From a virus: a stretch of DNA of 26,268 bases. Below the pieces are notes generated by a model, which saw only the letters and a list, made by a program, of their open reading frames with translations, was not told the DNA's origin and searched no databases. The stretch spans positions 1 through 26,268 of the IMG/VR virus record IMGVR_UViG_3300028920_000244; one strand, 5' to 3'. Shown here in pieces: positions 8,861 through 15,919 of this stretch. Each line of letters starts with the position of its first letter. Positions within the stretch are counted from its first letter, which is position 1. A program made the position numbers and the translations under genes.

Positions 8861-9122
8861 GTCTTACTCCTTCCACAAATTGTGCCGCTTTTTGTGGCCG
8901 CATCACATTAGCGACGTATAATAGCTTCTTTGCGAAGTTATTTAAGGCAATATCTTCTTCTGTTTCGGTTAAATCGAAGAAGCCACACTCTTCGAGGAGC
9001 CAGGTAAAGGTCCGGAGGCCCGAAGGGGTGGTAAAAAAGGTATTATGGAAATCATCTTCCCATTCTTTCAAGATTTCGAGAGGCATTCCGGTATATCCGT
9101 CGAGTTCTTCGCTATCAGCCAA
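8850..9122 (-). CDS. Small hypothetical protein between portal and scaffold (90 aa)
   Basis: A 90-residue acidic protein (starting MADSEELDGYTGMPLEILKE). The TTG at 9122 overlaps the portal stop and has GGGAG about seven bases upstream, so I prefer it to the internal ATG 12 codons later. The predicted helices and the aromatic FHNTFFTTPSGLRTFTWLLE segment resemble the small gene often found beside phage portal genes. Function is not known. Translational coupling with the portal gene is likely. Confidence 0.7.
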   Translation of the reverse strand: MADSEELDGYTGMPLEILKEWEDDFHNTFFTTPSGLRTFTWLLEECGFFDLTETEEDIALNNFAKKLLYVANVMRPQKAAQFVEGVRHGG

Positions 9123-10758
9123 CGGGTGCTCCCGGTACCGGCGCCTGATTTGCGTTATTGTACGCCTGTGCCTGCTGCTGTGCCAGCATTGCCTGCCGTT
9201 CTTCCTGCATGATCCGTGCTCTTAGCTGTCTGATTATACGGACTTCATTGTCTTCTTTAACAACCTTGCCGGGAACTGACTGGTAGCGATACAGATGTTT
9301 CATAACCTCGTCTTTATCGAGATAATCAGCTGCCTGATCCATCCCCGGGATGGTCTGCATGAGTTCCCCGGTGACCTGAAGGGTCCGGAGGAGCCCCTGC
9401 TCCTGAAGCATCTGCCGGGCCCGCGGTAAGGGACCGATAAACCGGAGCCGAACACCGACATCCTCCATTTCATCGGGAGCTGTGGGCATTCTTCCGTACC
9501 GATCTGCGATATCATAGGTCCGCTGCAGGACTTCTTTCATATAATTGGTCATGATAATAAGGGTCGGTGATAAGACAGCGACCTGTTCCGACTTCGCTTC
9601 TGCAATTTCGTAGGCGGTTTTCTGTCTGTTCGACTCCATCAGCATGGTGAAAAACCCGACCATATATCTGTCTCGTAAGAGCTGGTCTTTCCGCTCGATG
9701 GTTTTTTCGGTGGGGATCCAGTTGACCCCGGTAACCATCGCTGAAGGAATATGGAGCCGGTCTCTGAAATAATGCATTCCCCGGGGTTTAATGCGGGTCT
9801 TGCCTTTCATCGACTCGTGGACCGCCCAGGGCGGGTCGCCCATAAGTTCGGCCTGGACCATCGAGGTCTTATTCATCTTCGAGGTGTAAATGATATCTGT
9901 TAATGCGTCCATACCGAGCGAGGTGCCCCAGGTATAATCAAAATCGGTTCGCCAGCGCCAGTAGAGGTGCGGGAACGAATCGTAACCGGATATACGAAGG
10001 AGCTTGCCGTCTTTTCCGTTGTCTTCGGAGAGGTAATGAACCGATGCCCACCGTTTTTTCGTTGCCTGAACATACCCCGGCTGCCAGTCCTCACGCTCGT
10101 ATATCGCAACCGTAACTTTCCGTTTATCAAAAGGGTTCTCCTCGAGGGCTTTTTTCATTTCCGGGGTAAAAACATCTTCACCGTACTCTTTCCAGATGTT
10201 TTTGAGGATCATATCCTCTTCGAAGAATTCGACATCCGGGCCCTCTTCCCCGCCCCCGATAGCGATATTATGAGGATGTTTGACTTTGTATTTGAGTTTT
10301 TCCCCGGCATGATCTTCGTCCACCGACAAAGGGACCGTGCCGATGCCGGCGCACATGGAAATAGCTTTTTCCATTTCGGTGTAGAAGTTGGATTTATCCA
10401 GCTCGTAATAGAGGGCCTCTTCGAGGTCATCGAGGAAGATCCGGATTCTCCGTGAGGGAGTATAGCCCGGTTTATAGGCTTCCATTTCCAGCCACCGGGA
10501 TCCGGGATTCATGGAATATCCGAACATACCGGCGGTTAAGAGGTTGTGATAATTCTGGGCTGCACCATCATAACAGTCCTTACCGGTCCTGATATCCGAC
10601 GGTTTATTGAAGCCGTAGACTAAGCCGATCTCGAATTGGGGTAGAAGGTATTTTGCGACGTCGGTCATGAGGTCGAGGTGGTATTTTTTTTCGTCGTCTA
10701 AGGCTTTTTTCCATTGCTGCAGTAAGGTGATTAGTTTCGTGTTATCTTCATTCTTCAT
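9115..10758 (-). CDS. Portal (head-to-tail connector) protein
   Basis: A 547-residue protein of the podovirus connector family (T7 gp8-like). The dodecamer would form the DNA channel at one capsid vertex, binding the terminase during packaging and the gp11-like adaptor afterwards. Recognisable family features are the N-terminal helical WKKALDDEKKYHLDLMTDV segment, GMFGYSMNPGSRWLEME (about residues 78-94), HLYWRWRTDFDYTWGTSLG (about 263-281) and the Gln/Ala-rich C-terminal tail. The length is close to the family norm. It overlaps neighbours on both sides by a few bases, indicating a tightly coupled operon. Confidence 0.9.
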   Translation of the reverse strand: MKNEDNTKLITLLQQWKKALDDEKKYHLDLMTDVAKYLLPQFEIGLVYGFNKPSDIRTGKDCYDGAAQNYHNLLTAGMFGYSMNPGSRWLEMEAYKPGYTPSRRIRIFLDDLEEALYYELDKSNFYTEMEKAISMCAGIGTVPLSVDEDHAGEKLKYKVKHPHNIAIGGGEEGPDVEFFEEDMILKNIWKEYGEDVFTPEMKKALEENPFDKRKVTVAIYEREDWQPGYVQATKKRWASVHYLSEDNGKDGKLLRISGYDSFPHLYWRWRTDFDYTWGTSLGMDALTDIIYTSKMNKTSMVQAELMGDPPWAVHESMKGKTRIKPRGMHYFRDRLHIPSAMVTGVNWIPTEKTIERKDQLLRDRYMVGFFTMLMESNRQKTAYEIAEAKSEQVAVLSPTLIIMTNYMKEVLQRTYDIADRYGRMPTAPDEMEDVGVRLRFIGPLPRARQMLQEQGLLRTLQVTGELMQTIPGMDQAADYLDKDEVMKHLYRYQSVPGKVVKEDNEVRIIRQLRARIMQEERQAMLAQQQAQAYNNANQAPVPGAPVG

Positions 10759-11365
10759 CTTTCACCACAATGAATATTTCACGTTCCGGATCCCAATAAA
10801 CAGGATTTTTCATCAGGACATTCTGGTCGAGCAGGCTCATGCCAAGTTCACGTTTGGCGGGGTTGATAAGATTTAAGTCTTTTGTTTTCTGAACGAGTTT
10901 CCAGGAAGGGTCGACTTTTTCTGCTGTTGTCTGGGTCATGACCCCTTCAGGAGCATCGACCGGCGGGGTGACGCCGGGCTTCATGAACTCTTCCAGAAAT
11001 GATGGGGATACGCTTTCGAGCATCCTGGCGTAGTTCGGATTTTTGGTGAAAAACTCATTGAGTTCTCCCTTGTTGCCTTCCTGAATCGGTTTCTGGTAGA
11101 TGCCTTCGAAGTCGTGACTGATCATTCGAAGTTTCTGTTCATCATCCGGCGGTTTGAGCAAACGTCTGGCGATCTCCGGATCGGTTTCCCGGGTTTCGCC
11201 CTTCCAGCGTTTATATCTGGGTTGGTCGTTTTTTAATACGTCGAACATCTGAACGAACTCCTGCCAGCGTTCGGCCCACCGTTTGTTTCGTTCCTGAAAC
11301 TCCGGTACTCGTTCTGTATTGTATCTGTTGGTTTCGGTTAGGGAAGATAAGAATCCATCTGCCAT
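10748..11365 (-). CDS. First gene of the virion operon, unknown (205 aa)
   Basis: A 205-residue charged protein beginning MADGFLSSLTETNRYNTERV. It is rich in Glu, Lys and aromatic residues in the first half (RWAERWQEFVQMFDVLKN), with a Pro-rich middle (MKPGVTPPVDAPEG). No membrane segment or enzyme motif is visible. It starts 16 bases after a TATACT -10 element and has GGGAGGG as ribosome site. Its stop overlaps the portal start. Virion or assembly function is inferred only from being the promoter-proximal gene of the structural operon. Confidence 0.75.
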   Translation of the reverse strand: MADGFLSSLTETNRYNTERVPEFQERNKRWAERWQEFVQMFDVLKNDQPRYKRWKGETRETDPEIARRLLKPPDDEQKLRMISHDFEGIYQKPIQEGNKGELNEFFTKNPNYARMLESVSPSFLEEFMKPGVTPPVDAPEGVMTQTTAEKVDPSWKLVQKTKDLNLINPAKRELGMSLLDQNVLMKNPVYWDPEREIFIVVKDEE

Positions 11366-11381
11366 AAGCCCTCCCAGGGAA

Positions 11382-11409
11382 AGTATAGCACAAATTCATT
11401 TCAATGCAA
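11382..11409 (-). promoter_or_regulatory. Promoter of the virion operon
   Basis: On the minus strand, TTGCAT (11409-11404), a 16-base spacer and an extended -10 TGCTATACT (hexamer 11387-11382) lie just upstream of the 205-aa gene, giving a leader of roughly ten bases. It is back-to-back with the plus-strand promoter at 11419-11427. Confidence 0.55.
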
Positions 11410-11418
11410 GGGTCATTA

Positions 11419-11427
11419 TGCTATAAT
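11419..11427 (+). promoter_or_regulatory. Extended -10 promoter of the moron-like cassette
   Basis: TGCTATAAT is a perfect extended -10 element (TG at 11419-11420, TATAAT at 11422-11427). No good -35 hexamer is seen 16-18 bases upstream, as is normal for extended -10 promoters. The start point would be near 11434, right at the edge of the palindromic element at 11436-11458. Confidence 0.65.
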
Positions 11428-11435
11428 TATATATG

Positions 11436-11458
11436 AAAAGCGAAACATTTTCGCTTTT
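11436..11458. promoter_or_regulatory. Palindromic operator copy 1 (or 5' UTR hairpin)
   Basis: AAAAGCGAAA and TTTCGCTTTT form a ten-base perfect inverted repeat around a three-base centre. It sits just downstream of the -10 and ends where the ribosome site (AGGAGG, 11459-11464) begins. A 21/23-identical copy lies at 22241-22263 beside the AbrB-like gene. At this position a bound protein would block transcription; as RNA it would form a hairpin flanking the ribosome site. Confidence 0.65.
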
Positions 11459-11468
11459 AGGAGGAAAA

Positions 11469-11645
11469 ATGAACGAAACAAAGACAGTTAAGCTTCGTAT
11501 TCAGAATCATTATGACAGATCACAGATGATCTGCGCCCTGGCAAACGCGGGATATAAGGTCTGGGCAGAGGAAAAAAACTATCCGAATACAGTGAGTACA
11601 GACTATTGGGTATATTTCGAGGTAAATGAAAGTTATGTTGGTTGA
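11469..11645 (+). CDS. Small hypothetical protein, cassette gene 1 (58 aa)
   Basis: A 58-residue soluble protein starting MNETKTVKLRIQNHYDRSQM and rich in aromatic residues (YKVWAEEKNY, TDYWVYFEV). I chose the ATG at 11469 because it has AGGAGG four bases upstream. The in-frame ATG at 11433 falls at the transcription start and would translate the operator palindrome. The pattern of a beta strand, a helix (SQMICALANAGY) and two strands suggests a small alpha/beta fold. No family is recognised. Confidence 0.65.
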   Translation: MNETKTVKLRIQNHYDRSQMICALANAGYKVWAEEKNYPNTVSTDYWVYFEVNESYVG

Positions 11646-11668
11646 ATATTTTTTTTTGGAGAAGATAT

Positions 11669-11890
11669 ATGGGACTGAAAAAAGCATTTACTGATGAACA
11701 GCGGTGGGCGATCTACACGATCAAGATCGGCATGAACCCCGGCTATGGGGATATGAAGCCGTCGGAAAAAGCTCCGTTCGAGGAGCTGGTCGACATGAAA
11801 ATCTTAAAGAGGGGGACAGACAGATATGAAGCTGGGGAACGTTTTACGGAACATCAGAATCTTTCGTACTTTAAGGACTCTGATTCTTAA
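11669..11890 (+). CDS. Small hypothetical protein, cassette gene 2 (73 aa)
   Basis: A 73-residue protein starting MGLKKAFTDEQRWAIYTIKI. The ATG at 11669 has GGAGAAG about eight bases upstream and is preferred to the in-frame 11642 start, which would add a short Phe/Trp-rich stretch. The second half (PFEELVDMKILKRGTDRYE) looks like a helix followed by a beta wing, reminiscent of a short winged-helix, but this is too weak for an assignment. It lies 23 bases after cassette gene 1. Confidence 0.6.
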   Translation: MGLKKAFTDEQRWAIYTIKIGMNPGYGDMKPSEKAPFEELVDMKILKRGTDRYEAGERFTEHQNLSYFKDSDS

Positions 11891-11906
11891 CATAGACAAA
11901 GACAAC

Positions 11907-12212
11907 ATGAAGGCATCAAAAAAGCCTTTATACTTCGGACTCATTCTCTGCTGGGATGAGGTAACCTTAACCCATACGGTTGTCTACCGCAGAACCAAAC
12001 GTGCCGCAACCCGGGCATTAAAACGCTTGAAGCGGTCAGACGAAATACATAGGGGGATTTATCATGAAACGGTATCGGATATATATACGAGGCGTACAGC
12101 TCCGGTGGTTCCTACTCCTGATGCTAACCGGCTGGCTGCTCTCGTCATTCAATATCTTCGCCCCGATTCACGAGCTTGGACACGTTCTGGCGTACCAGCT
12201 CATTGGAATTAG
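11907..12212 (+). CDS. Basic hypothetical protein, cassette gene 3 (101 aa), overlapping
   Basis: The frame gives a basic protein starting MKASKKPLYFGLILCWDEVT. The first 52 residues lie outside any other plus-strand gene and look protein-like (VVYRRTKRAATRALKRLKRS forms a strongly basic helix). The last 49 residues overlap the start of the membrane protein gene in another frame. No convincing ribosome site precedes 11907, and an upstream in-frame ATG at 11826 sits inside gene 2. The N-terminal part is probably real. The exact start and the value of the overlapping tail are uncertain. Confidence 0.45.
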   Translation: MKASKKPLYFGLILCWDEVTLTHTVVYRRTKRAATRALKRLKRSDEIHRGIYHETVSDIYTRRTAPVVPTPDANRLAALVIQYLRPDSRAWTRSGVPAHWN

Positions 12213-12756
12213 GTCGGGGTTTACGTCATGGAGTACAACTGGTTCCTGGCAGATACATCCCTTCGGCCTCGCAGCAGGGTACTTTTTCGAATTGTTTGTA
12301 TGGTTCTTTCTCTCCTTGATCCCAAAACCCTGGTGGAAGCCGTTTGCTATCGGAGTGTTGGTCGATGTGCTCTGGGCCGGACTCATATCGTCGGATATTG
12401 CACGAATAAACAGCCAGCTGGTTACCATTTTCTTTGGGTCAGTCGCCCTTTATTTTATTGCCTATGGTCTTTTTATAACGTGTGTTGGAAATGTGACCAT
12501 AAAAAGCAGGAAAAAGGAGCCTAACGGATGGATACGGTACTTATTCTGGGGAATGGAATCTCGAGACTCCTCTACCACAAAGAAATCCTCGCCTTCGACG
12601 GTGAAATCTGGGGATGCAACTTCATTTTCCTTGAATACGGAGATATCCTTGGGAGAGTTGTCGGACATCGATACGTCATGGACCAGGCAGAACTCTGGAA
12701 GAAATACAAGAACTTTCCCTATGACGTCCACTACCACGAAGAATGGGAAGAGATAA
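12064..12756 (+). CDS. Membrane protein with HELGH zinc-peptidase-like motif
   Basis: A 230-residue protein. Residues 1-150 contain about four hydrophobic segments (roughly 14-32, 67-86, 94-110, 118-142). HELGH at residues 36-40, in the context APIHELGHVLAYQLIG, is the HExxH zinc-binding signature seen in membrane metallopeptidases such as the M50 group. A clear third ligand (NPDG or LDG motif) is not seen, so activity is uncertain. AGGGGG lies about eight bases before the ATG. Residues beyond 154 are Ser/Thr-rich low complexity and are entirely overprinted by the next gene. As a moron product it might act on the host envelope, but that is inference. Confidence 0.6.
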   Translation: MKRYRIYIRGVQLRWFLLLMLTGWLLSSFNIFAPIHELGHVLAYQLIGIRSGFTSWSTTGSWQIHPFGLAAGYFFELFVWFFLSLIPKPWWKPFAIGVLVDVLWAGLISSDIARINSQLVTIFFGSVALYFIAYGLFITCVGNVTIKSRKKEPNGWIRYLFWGMESRDSSTTKKSSPSTVKSGDATSFSLNTEISLGELSDIDTSWTRQNSGRNTRTFPMTSTTTKNGKR

Positions 12757-13052
12757 ACAGAACGATCAGAGGGAACTCCGGAGCGTTCCTTGTTGCCATG
12801 GCGATTGAAGAAGAACGAGAAATTACGTTGTGCGGTATGGATTTCGGCGGACCGGATATTTATTCCCCGAATCAGGAGATTCGCCCGAGCGGGATCCGCC
12901 GCCGGTTTCGGTTAATCGAAAAGATATACGGATCGTATCCAATGAAATTCTGGGGCAAGAAACCGGAAGAACCATTTACGGTCATACCGGGCTATGAAAA
13001 TCTTGTAAAAGACTACTGGCCGGTGGGAAAAATATATGAAGAATCTGGTTGA
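12528..13052 (+). CDS. Rossmann-like protein with GNG motif (sialyltransferase/DUF115-like)
   Basis: A 174-residue soluble protein. The N-terminus MDTVLILGNGISRLLYHKEI followed by WGCNFIFLEYGDILGRVVGH resembles the opening of CST-type sialyltransferases and DUF115-like proteins, in which a GNGPS-type loop is followed by an N-x-F strand. Later motifs are LCGMDFGGPD (about residues 103-112) and PFTVIPGYENL. AAGGAG lies eight bases before the ATG. It overlaps the membrane protein frame by 229 bases. A glycan- or nucleotide-sugar-binding role is plausible but unproven; the protein is short for a full glycosyltransferase. It ends 36 bases before the convergent terL stop. Confidence 0.65.
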   Translation: MDTVLILGNGISRLLYHKEILAFDGEIWGCNFIFLEYGDILGRVVGHRYVMDQAELWKKYKNFPYDVHYHEEWEEINRTIRGNSGAFLVAMAIEEEREITLCGMDFGGPDIYSPNQEIRPSGIRRRFRLIEKIYGSYPMKFWGKKPEEPFTVIPGYENLVKDYWPVGKIYEESG

Positions 13053-13087
13053 TATCCTGTATGCCAGATGCCCTTTTTGGGATGGTT

Positions 13088-14605
13088 TCAGGCAAATGGA
13101 TCGAACTCCTCCTCATCGTGAGTCAGATAGTTTTCAAGAGGCAGACCGAAGTGATCAAACTCCTCCGGAGGAAGAATATTCAAGCTGGGATCCTTTATCC
13201 TCGAAAGACAGTCGAGCATATCGTCATGGCTGGCAAACGGATGTGAAACGTATTCCTCGTTGATAAACACATTCACCAGATCGTTGCGTTCTCCATCCCA
13301 GCTCTGATAAATTACCGGCTTATCCGGAAGAAACAGTTTTCCTTCCCTGAACACCGGGAACAGCCAGTCGATCCGGTTGTTCTTTTTTACCGGCCCGCCC
13401 ATGGGCTCGATCAGAAACCGGTAGTTCTCGTCGTTCATTTTTTCCTCGTAATGCTCGATATCCGACTGCATCCCATATTCTTCATAAAAAACGTGATGCG
13501 GTTCATAGCGGTGATGTAAAGAAAAGAGCATCCGTGTTTTCTGGGCGAGATCCAATTTATCCCGAACGATATCGATAACATACCAGTTCCGGTCAGCACC
13601 GTACCCCATAATCCAGAACACGCAGTAGTCATGCGTACTCTCCCGCTTCTTGGAAGGGTCAACAAAGATAATTCTTTTCAAGCGGTCTATCCGGTTTACG
13701 GTCCAGTAGCGGAGCCAGTCGAGTTCGAACCCGGCCTGCCCGCCCTGCTTCGGGTCAAGGAGGTTCTGACAGGCGGTTACCATGGGAGATTGTTCTCGCA
13801 AGCGTTTCTCCCATTCTTCCCGGGACCACATCACCGGGTTGCCGTAGATCGTCCCATCATCGGTAGCAGGGTAGATCCTGGGTATGGCAGCTCCCCGTTG
13901 TATGACTTCCATGTTCGCGTCATGATGAGCGTAAAAGGTACCCTCGTACCGGCGGGCACCGCCCTCAACACCTAAGGATAAAGAGAGATCCCAGGCATCT
14001 ATGGTCTTCCGGATCATCTGCGGAGAATCGTTCTTATCTGTCTGGATATCGTTATAGATAACCACATCAGCATGCTTACTGGTCGGCTGTCCGTCGATAA
14101 GCCCCCATGCCTCGATGTTATTCGTATTCCGGACCGATTTACACTTGAACACCAGACCATCATCTTCAGACCATTTCGGCGCTTCTGTCTTCGGATGGTC
14201 CCAGAACACGTTCGGCCAGCAGGCCGGCAGTAACGAGTTCATCTCGCAGATCAGTTTGATAACCCTTAAGAAACTTTTGGCAATGGGCCGGTTGAAACTT
14301 AAAATCAGATGCCGCCGCTCAACATCATTAATGAGTCCCTGTATGGTCCCCAGAATCGTTATCAGAGAACTCTTATAATGCTCCCGGGCCCAGAGATCGA
14401 AGTAGCCGTTCTCCGCGGCTTCAACCTCTCTGCAGCGCTCAAAGACAAAATCCCGATCACCGTCCCATCGATCCATGACATAGAGAAACAGAAACCACCG
14501 GTCCTTTTTGCCCAGCTCACGGATAACATCAATAACGCATCCGTCCTCCTGGGCAGCCGTCATCAACGTTTTGTAGTAGCGGTTTACTTCCTCTCGTTTA
14601 GACAT
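13088..14605 (-). CDS. terL: Terminase large subunit
   Basis: A 505-residue packaging motor. From the N-terminus: a helical region, a variant Walker A-like AREHYKSSLIT (about residues 73-83), a Walker B-like VVIYNDIQTD, and the RNase H-like nuclease with IIFVDPSKKRESTHDY, HVFYEEYGMQSDIEHYEE and the final HDDMLDCLSRI acidic motif. It pumps DNA through the portal using ATP and cuts concatemers. I start at ATG 14605 (MSKREEVNRYY), which overlaps the previous stop by eight bases and has GGGAG just upstream. A longer frame from 14647 would extend into the upstream gene. terL is separated from the portal by the plus-strand cassette, an unusual interruption. Confidence 0.92.
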   Translation of the reverse strand: MSKREEVNRYYKTLMTAAQEDGCVIDVIRELGKKDRWFLFLYVMDRWDGDRDFVFERCREVEAAENGYFDLWAREHYKSSLITILGTIQGLINDVERRHLILSFNRPIAKSFLRVIKLICEMNSLLPACWPNVFWDHPKTEAPKWSEDDGLVFKCKSVRNTNNIEAWGLIDGQPTSKHADVVIYNDIQTDKNDSPQMIRKTIDAWDLSLSLGVEGGARRYEGTFYAHHDANMEVIQRGAAIPRIYPATDDGTIYGNPVMWSREEWEKRLREQSPMVTACQNLLDPKQGGQAGFELDWLRYWTVNRIDRLKRIIFVDPSKKRESTHDYCVFWIMGYGADRNWYVIDIVRDKLDLAQKTRMLFSLHHRYEPHHVFYEEYGMQSDIEHYEEKMNDENYRFLIEPMGGPVKKNNRIDWLFPVFREGKLFLPDKPVIYQSWDGERNDLVNVFINEEYVSHPFASHDDMLDCLSRIKDPSLNILPPEEFDHFGLPLENYLTHDEEEFDPFA

Positions 14606-14795
14606 CCCACTCCCAACTGAAAGAAGCCGTCCAGTAAAGCCAGCCAATACAGATAACCAGCCTCCGCCGTAAAACCTCCCTGATATCCTCTTCGATGTTT
14701 ACCATCGAATCCACATAAGAAACTTCACATTCGGGTAGAAGCTGTATCGTGCTTATACACCAAAGTCCGTATCTCCTAAACTCAATTCTTTTCAT
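14598..14795 (-). CDS. Small hypothetical protein before terL (65 aa)
   Basis: A 65-residue protein starting MKRIEFRRYGLWCISTIQLL, with a hydrophobic, Trp-rich C-terminal segment (VICIGWLYWTASFSWEW). The ATG overlaps the preceding TGA (ATGA) and has GGAGGAA immediately upstream. The C-terminal hydrophobic stretch could be a single membrane anchor. No family is recognised. Confidence 0.65.
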   Translation of the reverse strand: MKRIEFRRYGLWCISTIQLLPECEVSYVDSMVNIEEDIREVLRRRLVICIGWLYWTASFSWEWDV

Positions 14796-14950
14796 AATTC
14801 CTCCGGTGTGAAATATTCAGATTTCAGTTCCCCGTCTTCCAGCCAGTACCTGATATGCGTATGTTGACAATCAGGCGTTTCGTTCGGTATCCAATACTGC
14901 GTTAGAAATTCACTCTTCCTCTCTAATGCAGCTCTTATCATATCCTCCAT
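14792..14950 (-). CDS. Very small hypothetical protein (52 aa)
   Basis: A 52-residue acidic protein starting MEDMIRAALERKSEFLTQYW. I chose ATG 14950 because GGAGGGAAG precedes it directly. A longer frame from 14995 lacks a comparable site and would overlap the zinc-ribbon gene further. The start overlaps the zinc-ribbon gene by 41 bases, and the stop forms ATGA with the next start. The compact HTHIRYWLEDGELKSEYF segment suggests a beta hairpin. Function is unknown. Confidence 0.6.
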   Translation of the reverse strand: MEDMIRAALERKSEFLTQYWIPNETPDCQHTHIRYWLEDGELKSEYFTPEEL

Positions 14951-15134
14951 CTTCCCTCCTGTATCCGCATACCGCACATTTATACTTCTGAACAAAATTT
15001 TTCCCTATATAAAAAGACCCCGGCAAGCTTCCTATGTAACTATACCATTGATCAACTCCGCATATCGGGCAGTCTACCCCTTCCTTCAACTCTTCATAGA
15101 TATTTAAATATCCCCTGATTCCCTTATCTGACAT
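14910..15134 (-). CDS. Zinc-ribbon microprotein (74 aa)
   Basis: A 74-residue protein with two cysteine pairs, CPIC (about residues 22-25) and CAVC (about 53-56), spaced as in a zinc ribbon, separated by an aromatic, Gly-rich loop. The C-terminus is charged (RREDGGYDKSCIREEE). AAGGGGG lies a few bases before the ATG. It sits between the terminase-small-like gene and terL. A nucleic-acid or protein-binding role is plausible, but no specific family is recognised. Confidence 0.65.
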   Translation of the reverse strand: MSDKGIRGYLNIYEELKEGVDCPICGVDQWYSYIGSLPGSFYIGKNFVQKYKCAVCGYRREDGGYDKSCIREEE

Positions 15135-15308
15135 ATAACCCCCTTTGTGCTAAGTCTGTTCTGCCCCCTTCCCCATGCTGTCAGTGGGTGGGGGGGTGTC
15201 CTTGCACTCTCGATACCGTTTCCAGTAGAAATCTTCTTGTATGCCAATGAAGGACGCTCTCACGCTTAGTATTGTTATGAACGCATTGCATGGTCTATTC
15301 ACAGGGGA

Positions 15309-15827
15309 TTATTCAACCCCGCTTGTATTGGGTTTGGTTGTGATCTCTTTCATGGTCTTCTTATGGAACTCTGATTGTGGTTGATATGTTATGGTTTGAG
15401 TGTGTTCTTCTTTGCCCTGTTCGATCTTCTCCATCATTAAGGTTACTCGTTCGGTTACTTTCGTGTTCTCTTTTGGTTTAGGGTTGATTGTTTTCGAGTT
15501 GATTCCTTTGTATAAATCATAGAGTTTTGTCTTCTCTATTGTTATTTTACGTGCTTCTGAGAGCTTCTTTTCTTTTATTGCCTGTTTGTAGAGGTTCTCA
15601 AGATCGTTGATTGCTTCGGCGAGAATGGCATCTCTCTCTCTATCCATTTTATCATACATGATGTCTCGAGCCTTTGAACAGTAAATGTCTATCATTCCAT
15701 CCGAGATGTTCCAATCTTCATGCTCTGTTTGGATGAAATGAATGATCTGCTTTCGAGTGTATCGTTGTGCGATAAGGCCGAGAACAATGGTTATACGATA
15801 TTCTAATTCTGCTTTGGTTGCTTTCAT
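15309..15827 (-). CDS. Terminase small subunit-like protein
   Basis: A 172-residue, highly charged, helical protein. The N-terminal third (ELEYRITIVLGLIAQRYTRK, then DGMIDIYCSKARDIM) looks like a helix-turn-helix DNA-binding unit, followed by long helices rich in Lys/Glu and a polar tail with TERVTLMMEKIEQ. This domain order, the size and the position upstream of terL fit a small terminase subunit that would recognise the packaging site. The start lies only six bases from a TATGTT -10, so the message may be leaderless; no ribosome site is seen near the ATG. The assignment is moderately supported. Confidence 0.65.
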   Translation of the reverse strand: MKATKAELEYRITIVLGLIAQRYTRKQIIHFIQTEHEDWNISDGMIDIYCSKARDIMYDKMDRERDAILAEAINDLENLYKQAIKEKKLSEARKITIEKTKLYDLYKGINSKTINPKPKENTKVTERVTLMMEKIEQGKEEHTQTITYQPQSEFHKKTMKEITTKPNTSGVE

Positions 15828-15833
15828 TTTTCT

Positions 15834-15862
15834 AACATATCCTAATATAGGAGCGAATGCAA
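15834..15862 (-). promoter_or_regulatory. Promoter of the terminase operon
   Basis: On the minus strand TTGCAT (15862-15857), a 17-base spacer and TATGTT (15839-15834) precede the terminase-small-like ATG by six bases. The -35 hexamer TTGCAT is identical to that of the virion operon promoter at 11404-11409. It overlaps the outer arm of the nested inverted repeat element. Confidence 0.45.
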
Positions 15863-15919
15863 TGGCTGAACCCTCTTCTCTGCCCCGGGCGAATATGTTC
15901 TTTCTTAGCTATCTGATAT

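Noticed and set aside
11433-11468. N-terminal extension of cassette gene 1
   Set aside because: The ATG at 11433 coincides with the expected transcription start and would translate the operator palindrome. The ATG at 11469 has a perfect ribosome site.
13036-13263. Small plus-strand frames after the GNG-motif gene (13036 and 13049)
   Set aside because: They run mostly antisense to the terL 3' end, have no good ribosome site and give compositions expected from shadow frames.
15150-15302. A 50-codon minus-strand frame between the small-terminase-like gene and the zinc-ribbon gene
   Set aside because: It could start at GTG 15302 and contains a protein-like end (FYWKRYRECKDTPPPTDS), but it has no ribosome site and a second frame is also open. 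A G-rich run (about 15185-15197) makes composition misleading. Kept only as a possible remnant.
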